This document shows positions 41,195 to 48,345 of a stretch of 51,176 bases of DNA, one piece after another; the first letter of the stretch is position 1; each line of letters begins with the position of its first letter. This DNA is from Oscillospiraceae bacterium (lineage in GTDB: Bacteria; Bacillota; Clostridia; UBA1381; UBA9506): contig SVJO01000007.1 in NCBI GenBank assembly GCA_015068935.1, positions 1 to 51,176 of the forward strand, in the 5' to 3' direction. Both the position numbers and the translations under genes were made by a program. The notes beneath the pieces were generated by a model, which did no database searches, was not told the origin of the DNA, and saw nothing but the letters and a program-made list of their open reading frames with translations.

Positions 41195-42556
41195 TTAATT
41201 TTTAAGACTGTTTATCGGAGCAGGAATTCTGCCGCCCCTTAAAATAAACTCATCGCTTGAAAAATCACTTACCTTCATGACGGGACCTGATCCTAAAAGC
41301 CCGCCGAATTCCACAACGTCGCCGATTTTTTTGCCGGGCGCAGGAATAATTCTGACAGCAGTTGTTTTCTGATTTATCATGCCGATAGCCGCTTCATCTG
41401 CAATAATTGCAGAAATTGTGGATGCCTTTGTATCTCCTGGCACACAAATCATATCAAGACCAACAGAGCATACACATGTCATAGCCTCAAGCTTTTCAAG
41501 TGACAGCGCACCGCATTTTGCAGCCTCAATCATGCCCGCATCTTCGCTGACAGGAATAAATGCTCCCGATAATCCGCCAACAAAAGATGTTGCCATTACA
41601 CCACCTTTTTTAACTGCATCGTTTAAAAGTGCGAGTGCCGCAGTTGTTCCATGTGTCCCGCATTTTTCAAGCCCCATTTCCTCCAGAATATATGCAACAC
41701 TGTCTCCTCTTGCAGGAGTTGGCGCTAACGATAAATCAACTATACCAAAAGGAACACCAAGCCTTTTTGATGCTTCATTTGCGACGAGCTGTCCCATTCT
41801 CGTTATTTTAAATGCAGTATTTTTTATAGTATCGCTCACTACCCCGAAAGGCTTTCCTTTAACCTTTTCCAAGGCACACTTTACAACTCCTGGACCGCTT
41901 ACACCTACATTTATTGCTGTTTCATATTCACCTACACCGCAGAAAGCTCCCGCCATAAACGGATTGTCTTCGACTGCATTCATAAAAACAACAAGTTTTG
42001 CACAGCCAAATCCATCTGCATCTTTTGTTTTTTCCGCTGTTTCTTTGACTATCTCACCCATTAATTTGACAGCATCCATATTTATACCTGCACGTGTTGT
42101 GCCTATATTTACAGAACTGCAAACAATATCTGTTCTGCTGAGCACCTCAGGAATAGACATAATAAGCCTTTTATCCCCTCTTGTCATTCCCTTGTGCACA
42201 AGAGCAGAATAACCGCCGATAAAGTTTACACCAACTTCTTTTGCGGCCTTATCCATAGCTATTGCCGTTTTTATGTACGCATCTTCGTTTTCAGCAGCCT
42301 CTAAAACAAGCGAAATCGGTGTAACAGAAATACGCTTGTTTATTATCGGAATACCAAATTCCTGTTCTATCTCCTCTGCCGTTTTAACCAGTTTTTCAGC
42401 AGACTTTGTTATTTTGTCATATACCTTCTGTGCCACCCTGTCTGAGTCTGAAGAGGCACACGAAAGGAGAGAAATCCCCATAGTAACAGTACGTATATCG
42501 AGATGCTCTTTATCAATCATATTGATTGTTTCAATTATTTCGTGCTTGTTTAACAT
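41195..42556 (-). CDS. PFL family protein (UPF0210/DUF711)
   Basis: This 453-residue cytosolic protein belongs to UPF0210 (DUF711), structurally related to glycyl radical enzyme folds but without known activity. Typical stretches are [21 protein letters not shown] at the N-terminus, [11 protein letters not shown]-like segment near residue 74, and [20 protein letters not shown] near residue 365. The length fits. It is paired with an ACT-domain protein of the UPF0237 family 24 bases upstream, the standard partner gene in Firmicutes, suggesting amino-acid-regulated function. Confidence 0.93.
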   Translation of the reverse strand: MLNKHEIIETINMIDKEHLDIRTVTMGISLLSCASSDSDRVAQKVYDKITKSAEKLVKTAEEIEQEFGIPIINKRISVTPISLVLEAAENEDAYIKTAIAMDKAAKEVGVNFIGGYSALVHKGMTRGDKRLIMSIPEVLSRTDIVCSSVNIGTTRAGINMDAVKLMGEIVKETAEKTKDADGFGCAKLVVFMNAVEDNPFMAGAFCGVGEYETAINVGVSGPGVVKCALEKVKGKPFGVVSDTIKNTAFKITRMGQLVANEASKRLGVPFGIVDLSLAPTPARGDSVAYILEEMGLEKCGTHGTTAALALLNDAVKKGGVMATSFVGGLSGAFIPVSEDAGMIEAAKCGALSLEKLEAMTCVCSVGLDMICVPGDTKASTISAIIADEAAIGMINQKTTAVRIIPAPGKKIGDVVEFGGLLGSGPVMKVSDFSSDEFILRGGRIPAPINSLKN

Positions 42557-42580
42557 AAATTATTGCAATCCTTTCCAAAA

Positions 42581-42850
42581 TCAGATTCTGTGCATTGAGT
42601 TAAATAAATCCTCATGCTGTATTTTAATGGAAACGCCTATCTTTTTCCCTACCCCGTCTAAAACCGATGAAAGTTCAGAAACATGCACCTTTTCTTTATC
42701 TATACTTACAAGCATTATCATTGTGAACATATCCTGCATGATTGTCTGGGAAATATCTAAAATATTCACACCATTTTCAGCAAGAACCTTGCTGACTTCA
42801 TAAATAATTCCTACTTTGTCGCATCCTACTACTGTTATGATTGCTCTCAT
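42581..42850 (-). CDS. ACT domain protein (UPF0237 family)
   Basis: This 89-residue protein is a single ACT domain. It begins MRAIITVVGCDKVGIIYEVS, with VLAENGVNILDISQTIMQDM and FTMIMLVSIDKEKVH, the betaalphabetabetaalphabeta fold used for binding amino acids. UPF0237 proteins are regularly encoded in front of UPF0210 (DUF711). In streptococci the homologue GcvB/GcvR-like has been suggested to sense amino acids, but its role here is unknown. The start at 42850 has GGAGG. Confidence 0.92.
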   Translation of the reverse strand: MRAIITVVGCDKVGIIYEVSKVLAENGVNILDISQTIMQDMFTMIMLVSIDKEKVHVSELSSVLDGVGKKIGVSIKIQHEDLFNSMHRI

Positions 42851-43023
42851 GTCAATCCCTCCTGTATCAAATACAATTTATACTCTGCTTTATAATTATA
42901 TATGTTTTGTAAAAAAAAAGCAAGAAAAGAACACTAAAAATCACAAATTTATCTTTTAAATCAAACAAAATTGTAGTATAATATAAATATATATACTCTT
43001 GTTAGAGAAAACGGAGGATAACT

Positions 43024-43965
43024 ATGTCAGATTTATATGTAGTATTGAGCACAATTATAGATGAACAAAATCTTGAGGTAATCACAGCCCCCGAAGACTA
43101 CCGAAACATTCATGTGCGTATTCCACAGGTAAACAGACCGGGACTTCAGCTTTCAGGCTTCTTTGATTATTTTGACCCTGAAAGAATACAAATTATCGGC
43201 AGAGTTGAATATACATATCTCGAAAAAATGGATTCGGAGGAAAGGTACGTAGCTCTTAGGCGTTTCTTTAATTTCAAACCTGTTGCAGTTGTTGTAACCC
43301 AGGGCCTTGATATTTATCCTGAAATGGAACGTGCGGCAAAAGAAAGCGGCGTTCCACTCCTGCGCTCAACAGAAATTACATCACAGTTCATGAGCAGCCT
43401 AATTCTCTCCTTAAACGTATGGCTCGCACCCATGACAACATTTCACGGTGTTTTGGTAGAAGTTTACGGTGAAGGTATTCTTCTTTTAGGTGAAAGCGGC
43501 GTCGGCAAAAGCGAAACTGCAATGGAGCTTGTTAAAAGAGGACACAGACTTGTTGCAGACGATGCTGTTGAAATTAAAAAGGTTTCCAAAAAAACACTCG
43601 TAGGAAGCTCCCCTGCCATCATACGCCACTTCATAGAGTTAAGAGGTATTGGTGTTGTAGACGTTAAACAGATTTTTGGTATGGGTGCTGTTAAGGATAC
43701 GGAAAATATAAATCTCGTTATAAACTTAGAGCCTTGGCAGGCAGGAAAGCATTATGACAGACTTGGAATAGATACAGAAACTACTGATATTATGGGAATA
43801 GAAATTCCGTCACTTACAATTCCCGTAAAGCCGGGCAGAAACCTTGCAATTATTATTGAAGTTGCTGCCATGAATCACAGGCAGAAAAAAATGGGCTATA
43901 ATGCTGCACAAGAGCTTAACAGAAGACTCATGGAGCAGACCGATGAGGAAATAACCACTAATTAA
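43024..43965 (+). CDS. hprK: HPr kinase/phosphorylase
   Basis: HprK phosphorylates and dephosphorylates Ser46 of HPr, controlling carbon catabolite repression. The 313-residue protein has an N-terminal domain (1-125) and the C-terminal kinase with the P-loop GESGVGKSETAMELV (156-170) and the family signature HFIELRGIGVVDVKQIFGMG (about 203-222). The start at 43024 has ACGGAGG. It is followed by murB after 17 bases, a common pairing. No ptsH gene is in the window. Confidence 0.97.
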   Translation: MSDLYVVLSTIIDEQNLEVITAPEDYRNIHVRIPQVNRPGLQLSGFFDYFDPERIQIIGRVEYTYLEKMDSEERYVALRRFFNFKPVAVVVTQGLDIYPEMERAAKESGVPLLRSTEITSQFMSSLILSLNVWLAPMTTFHGVLVEVYGEGILLLGESGVGKSETAMELVKRGHRLVADDAVEIKKVSKKTLVGSSPAIIRHFIELRGIGVVDVKQIFGMGAVKDTENINLVINLEPWQAGKHYDRLGIDTETTDIMGIEIPSLTIPVKPGRNLAIIIEVAAMNHRQKKMGYNAAQELNRRLMEQTDEEITTN

Positions 43966-43982
43966 TTTCAGGAGGAATTCCC

Positions 43983-44888
43983 TTGCAAAAAACAGAATTT
44001 TCAAGACTTTTAACAAAAACTAAAGATGCGGATATATATTTTAATGAACCAATGAAAAACCACACAACATTTAAAATAGGCGGAAATGCCGATGTATTCA
44101 TCATAGCTAAATCAGAAGATTCACTTTTAAGTATTTTGCTTTTGTGCAAAGAATATAATATCCCTTTTTATGTTATTGGTGCAGGTTCTAATCTTCTTGT
44201 AGGAGACAAGGGCATTCGCGGAGCTGTTATAAAGTACGGCTCAAATCAGGCGGTTTGCAACGGAAACGTCATCACGGCAGAAGCAGGCATTTCTCTTGCC
44301 GCCCTTTCAAAATTTGCTCTTTCTAACTCACTTTCAGGTCTGGAATTTGCCTCAGGTATTCCTGGATTTTTAGGCGGTGCAGTCTATATGAATGCAGGTG
44401 CATACGGCAGTGAGATGAAGGATATTGTCTTTGAAACTGAGTATGTTGACTCAGACGGAAACACAGGCGTTTTAAAAGACGATGAACATCAGTTTTCTTA
44501 CCGTCACAGCATATATACAAACAGCAATAAATATGTAACACTTGCTAAGATTAGACTCATTCCCGCTGACAAAGCACAGATAAGTGCCCGTATGGCTGAG
44601 CTTTCTAAGAAAAGAAGTGAAAAGCAACCTCTGACATATCCAAGTGCAGGAAGTACATTCAAGCGCCCCGAGGGGCATTTTGCGGCAAAACTTATAGAAG
44701 ATGCAGGTCTGAAAGGTTATACAATCGGAGGAGCAATGGTTTCGGAAAAACATTCAGGTTTTGTAATAAACACAGGCGATGCTACCGCATCTGATGTCTT
44801 AAAACTTACTGAACATATTAAGAATACTGTCATGACAAAATTCAATGTGGAGCTGAATTGTGAAATAAAAATGATTGGAGAATTTTAA
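43983..44888 (+). CDS. murB: UDP-N-acetylenolpyruvoylglucosamine reductase
   Basis: MurB reduces UDP-GlcNAc-enolpyruvate to UDP-MurNAc with NADPH and FAD in peptidoglycan synthesis. The 301-residue protein has MKNHTTFKIGGNADVFIIAK, the FAD-binding YVIGAGSNLLVGDKGIRG, GIPGFLGGAVYMNAGAYGSE, and the C-terminal YPSAGSTFKRPEGHFAAKLI with the type IIb catalytic Ser. It uses a TTG start at 43983 after AGGAGGAATT; no better ATG is upstream. Confidence 0.96.
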   Translation: MQKTEFSRLLTKTKDADIYFNEPMKNHTTFKIGGNADVFIIAKSEDSLLSILLLCKEYNIPFYVIGAGSNLLVGDKGIRGAVIKYGSNQAVCNGNVITAEAGISLAALSKFALSNSLSGLEFASGIPGFLGGAVYMNAGAYGSEMKDIVFETEYVDSDGNTGVLKDDEHQFSYRHSIYTNSNKYVTLAKIRLIPADKAQISARMAELSKKRSEKQPLTYPSAGSTFKRPEGHFAAKLIEDAGLKGYTIGGAMVSEKHSGFVINTGDATASDVLKLTEHIKNTVMTKFNVELNCEIKMIGEF

Positions 44889-44891
44889 AAT

Positions 44892-45605
44892 ATGAGCCAG
44901 TTTCAGAGAACTCAAATGCTTATAGGCAAAGCCTCTCAAAGTATATTAACAAACTCTTCCGTTGCTGTTTTCGGCATAGGAGGCGTTGGCTCTTATGTAT
45001 GCGAGGCACTTGCAAGAGCTGGCATAGGGAATTTTTTACTTTGCGATAACGATACAGTTTCAGAATCTAATATAAACAGACAATTAATAGCTTTGCACTC
45101 AAGCCTGGGAAAGCCGAAAACCTCTGTTATGGCTCAAAGAATTAAGGATATAAACCCTGATGCCAAAGTCACCGAGATTCAAGCATTTTTTTCTGCAGAA
45201 AATGCAAATGATTTTGATTTTAACGGATTTTCATATATTATAGATGCTATAGATACAGTTTCTTCTAAATTAGTTCTGATTTCTCAGGCAAAAAAACATA
45301 ATATACCCATCATAAGCTGCATGGGAACGGGAAATAAGCTAAACCCCACTCTCTTTGAAATAACAGATATCTTTAAGACTAATGTCTGCCCTCTTGCAAG
45401 AGTAATGAGAAAAGAGCTCAAAAATATGGGTGTTGCGTCGCTTAAAGTTTTATATTCAAAGGAAATCCCCAAATGCAGAGAAAATACTATTTCAGAAAAC
45501 GGAAGACATATTCCTGGAAGCATCTCTTTTGTTCCATCTGCTGCAGGTCTTATAATTGCGGGCGAAGTTGTTTGCGACATATGCAAAATAGAAAGGATAA
45601 ACTGA
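44892..45605 (+). CDS. tcdA: tRNA threonylcarbamoyladenosine dehydratase
   Basis: TcdA (CsdL) is an E1-like enzyme that cyclises t6A to ct6A at position 37 of tRNAs with ATP. The 237-residue ThiF-family protein starts with QFQRTQMLIGKAS, has the Rossmann motif AVFGIGGVGSYVCEALARAG (28-33 core), LLCDNDTVSESNINRQLI, and the late CPLARVMRKELKNMG, all typical of the YgdL group. It is 3 bases after murB and directly before mnmA, so this region mixes cell wall and tRNA modification genes. Confidence 0.94.
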   Translation: MSQFQRTQMLIGKASQSILTNSSVAVFGIGGVGSYVCEALARAGIGNFLLCDNDTVSESNINRQLIALHSSLGKPKTSVMAQRIKDINPDAKVTEIQAFFSAENANDFDFNGFSYIIDAIDTVSSKLVLISQAKKHNIPIISCMGTGNKLNPTLFEITDIFKTNVCPLARVMRKELKNMGVASLKVLYSKEIPKCRENTISENGRHIPGSISFVPSAAGLIIAGEVVCDICKIERIN

Positions 45606-45606
45606 T

Positions 45607-46671
45607 ATGGATAAAACTCTGATTGCCATGAGCGGCGGCGTGGACAGTGCTGTTGCAGCTTTTCTCATAAAAAAAGCGGGCGATGATGCCTGCGGAATAA
45701 CTTTAAAGTTAATTAACGATGGCATGGACGGGTTTTCTCCGTCATGCTGCACTCAAAAGGATATCAGCGATGCTCAGGCAATTGCTAAAAAACTCGATAT
45801 GCCGCATTATTTATATAATTTCTGCGAAAATTTCAAAGAATGTGTAATAGATAAATTTGTAAATACTTATCTTTATGGGGGCACTCCCAATCCCTGCATT
45901 GATTGCAACCGTTATGTTAAATTTCATGAAGTGCTAAACAAAGCTGACGAGTTAGGATTTTCCCATGTAGCAACAGGTCATTATGCTATTTGTGAATATG
46001 ACCGAAAACTCTCAAGATATCTCTTAAAAAAAGCAGTTGATGATTCCAAAGACCAAAGCTATGTACTTTATTCGCTTACTCAGAAACAGCTCTCAAAAAT
46101 CAAGTTTCCTCTTGGGAAGCTGACTAAAGCTGAGGTCAGAGAAATTGCTTCTGTCAATGGCTTTATCAATGCTGAAAAGAAAGAAAGTCAGGATATTTGT
46201 TTTATTAAAGACGGAAACTATGCAACCTTTATAGAAAAATATATCGGCAAAAAAAGCTCAGCGGGAGATTTTGTCGATACTAAAGGAAACATACTCGGAA
46301 AGCATAAAGGTCATATCCACTATACAATTGGTCAGAGAAAAGGCCTTGGACTTTCTGTTCCCCAATCTGTTTATGTTCTAAATAAGGATATCGACAAAAA
46401 TATTGTTACTGTTGATACAAAGGAGCATTTGTTTAAAGATAAGCTCTTTGTAACTGATGTTAATCTTATCTCATGCGACGAAATTACAGATGGCATGGAA
46501 GTTTTCGTCAGGACAAGGTATAAGCAGAAGGAAACCCCTGCAAAGCTTTACAAGGCAGACAGTGGTACTGTCTGTGTTAAGTTTGATGTGCCTGTTAAGG
46601 CTATAACTCCCGGTCAGGCTGCAGTTTTCTACGACAATGATATTGTAGTAGGCGGAGGGACAATTTTATAA
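45607..46671 (+). CDS. mnmA: tRNA-specific 2-thiouridylase MnmA
   Basis: MnmA installs the 2-thio group of wobble uridine 34 in Lys, Glu and Gln tRNAs, using ATP and persulfide sulfur. The 354-residue protein has the PP-loop SGGVDS at residues 9-14, the first catalytic Cys97 in PNPCIDCNRYVKFHEV, GHYAICEYDRKL, and the second catalytic Cys in KESQDICFIKDG (about residue 198). The final domain (HYTIGQRKGLGLSV; ITPGQAAVFYDN) is typical. It ends the hprK-murB-tcdA-mnmA run and converges with rlmH. Confidence 0.97.
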   Translation: MDKTLIAMSGGVDSAVAAFLIKKAGDDACGITLKLINDGMDGFSPSCCTQKDISDAQAIAKKLDMPHYLYNFCENFKECVIDKFVNTYLYGGTPNPCIDCNRYVKFHEVLNKADELGFSHVATGHYAICEYDRKLSRYLLKKAVDDSKDQSYVLYSLTQKQLSKIKFPLGKLTKAEVREIASVNGFINAEKKESQDICFIKDGNYATFIEKYIGKKSSAGDFVDTKGNILGKHKGHIHYTIGQRKGLGLSVPQSVYVLNKDIDKNIVTVDTKEHLFKDKLFVTDVNLISCDEITDGMEVFVRTRYKQKETPAKLYKADSGTVCVKFDVPVKAITPGQAAVFYDNDIVVGGGTIL

Positions 46672-46690
46672 AAAACAATACTAAAATAGA

Positions 46691-46732
46691 AGGCTGTAGC
46701 AAAATGAAATCATTTTGCTACAGCTCCTTTAT
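46691..46732. terminator. Palindromic bidirectional terminator between mnmA and rlmH (repeat family copy)
   Basis: GCTGTAGCAAAATGA and its complement form the main stem. Bases 46693-46732 are identical over 40 bases to 23531-23570. The rlmH stop codon (plus strand 46729-46731) lies inside its edge, exactly as the smpB stop does in the other copy. Confidence 0.8.
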
Positions 46733-47208
46733 TTATGATATTTTTCGTTAGATATTATTTTAAATCCTCTATAAATCTGCTCCAGTAGTATAACTCTCAT
46801 CAGTTGATGAGGAAACGTCATCTCCGAAAAGGAAAGTCTGAGATGAGATATTTTTTTCACATTTTCACTCATTCCGCAGGAGCTCCCTATTATAAATGCA
46901 AAATTACTTTTTCCTTCAATCATCTTTTTTGATATAAAATCAGCAAAATCTTCTGACGATTTTTGCTTTCCCTCAACACATAAACTTATAATAACATCGG
47001 CGCCTGCCAAAGCTGATAAAATCATCTCAGCTTCCTTTTTTAGAGCCGCCTCTTTTTCTGCCTCAGAATAGTTCTCAGGAATAGTCGCCTCGGGAAGCTC
47101 CGTTATTTTTAGTTTGCAAAATCTTGAAAGTCTCTTTGTGTATTCCGCCTGAGCCTCTTTTAGATATTTCTCTTTTAATTTTCCTATGCAAATTATGTTT
47201 ATATTCAT
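46729..47208 (-). CDS. rlmH: 23S rRNA pseudouridine-1915 N3-methyltransferase
   Basis: RlmH methylates pseudouridine 1915 in helix 69 of 23S rRNA using S-adenosylmethionine. The 159-residue SPOUT protein has NIICIGKLKEKYLKEAQAEY at the N-terminus, FAFIIGSSCGMSENVK (SAM-knot region; the usual GG is SS here) and the C-terminal MTFPHQLMRVILLEQIYRGF, followed by IISNEKYHK, a perfect family signature. Length is standard. The start at 47208 has GGAAGGG. Confidence 0.96.
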   Translation of the reverse strand: MNINIICIGKLKEKYLKEAQAEYTKRLSRFCKLKITELPEATIPENYSEAEKEAALKKEAEMILSALAGADVIISLCVEGKQKSSEDFADFISKKMIEGKSNFAFIIGSSCGMSENVKKISHLRLSFSEMTFPHQLMRVILLEQIYRGFKIISNEKYHK

Positions 47209-47286
47209 AGTAATCCCTTCCGGACATTTTTATTTTCTTAATATGTTTTACATCATTGTAAAATAATAAATAATTAAAACAAAAAA

Positions 47287-48066
47287 TTATCCATCTATCC
47301 AGAATCTGGGTAAAACGTTAAGAGCGACATCTGTACCTATCCTAAAACCTTCTTCTTCTAGGGCATTTCTCACCGCCGTATATGCTAAATCAGGTGTATT
47401 ATTCTCATGGGACAGGTGACCTAGCCAGAGAGATTTTGTTCCGCTTTTAGCAAGCATTGCGCATAACTTAGCGCAGTCCGCATTTGAAAGGTGTCCTTTA
47501 TCCGAGAGTATTCTTCTCTTAATATAATATGGATATCGCCCGTTTCTTAGCATATCAACATCATGATTTGCCTCAATTATAATACAGTCACAGCTAGAGA
47601 GATTTTCATACAGTTCATCGCTTATATGACCTATATCTGTTGCTATAGCAACCTTCGATTTCTCAGTTTCAAATCGGTAACCAACGCTTCCTTTTGCATC
47701 GTGCGGCGTGAAAAACGGAATTATTTTTATATTGCCAAGCAAAAAAGAATCTTCATTATATATGACTTTTGTGTTGACGGGTGCTATCTTCCCGATTAAA
47801 TGCGTCATGTCGTTCCATGTTTCCTCATTTGCATATATTGGTAAGTCATATTTTCTGGACATTATGCCAGCAGCTGAAACATGGTCACGGTGAGAGTGAG
47901 AAATTAATATTGCGTCGATTTCATTGGGCCTTACATCTATTCTTTTAAGACACTCCGTTATATATTTCCCGTTTGCTCCGCAGTCAACAAGTATTTTAAT
48001 CTCTCCGTCTGTTAAAAATGTACTGTTTCCTGAAGAGCCGCTTAAAAAAGACTGAAAACGAATCAC
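47287..48066 (-). CDS. yycJ: MBL-fold metallohydrolase, YycJ/WalJ type
   Basis: This 259-residue metallo-beta-lactamase-fold protein has the HxHxDH zinc motif in ISHSHRDHVSAAG (about residue 56), GSSGNSTFLTDGEIKILVDC at the N-terminus and later ligands in FFTPHDAKGSVGYRFE and GHLSHENNT. These match the YycJ (WalJ) 5'-3' exonuclease-like group, linked elsewhere to cell wall signalling and replication. The usual walRK neighbours are not present. It begins with GTG at 48066 after GGTGGGG. Confidence 0.87.
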   Translation of the reverse strand: MIRFQSFLSGSSGNSTFLTDGEIKILVDCGANGKYITECLKRIDVRPNEIDAILISHSHRDHVSAAGIMSRKYDLPIYANEETWNDMTHLIGKIAPVNTKVIYNEDSFLLGNIKIIPFFTPHDAKGSVGYRFETEKSKVAIATDIGHISDELYENLSSCDCIIIEANHDVDMLRNGRYPYYIKRRILSDKGHLSNADCAKLCAMLAKSGTKSLWLGHLSHENNTPDLAYTAVRNALEEEGFRIGTDVALNVLPRFWIDG

Positions 48067-48237
48067 AATACCCCACCATTCAAATTGATTTACCTATTAT
48101 AATTTTAAACCTACCCAGATAAAAAGTCAACATCAAACAAAATTTTTTTCCCCGACTATTAATATTGAGACTTAATTTCTTCTTTCTTAATTTGTTCCTT
48201 TTTGACTTATTTCTTATCTGTTTTTAAGCATAAAAAA

Positions 48238-48263
48238 AGCGGCATACCTTACGATATGCCGCT
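48238..48263 (-). terminator. Intrinsic terminator of the SLH-protein gene
   Basis: AGCGGCATA and TATGCCGCT form a 9-bp stem with an 8-base loop; on the minus strand it is followed by seven T. It lies 83 bases past the stop of the surface-protein gene. The rest of the 279-base gap (48067-48345) shows no gene. Confidence 0.8.
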
Positions 48264-48345
48264 AAATTTTTAGATTATAAGTTCATTCAGTATTCTCAGA
48301 CTTATTTGCTAAAAAGTACTGAACTGTTCTAAATCTTTAAATTGC

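Noticed and set aside
41379-42212. Long open frame (277 codons) on the plus strand opposite the UPF0210 gene
   Set aside because: It is antisense to a well-recognised protein, has no recognisable family features and arises from codon bias of the sense gene.
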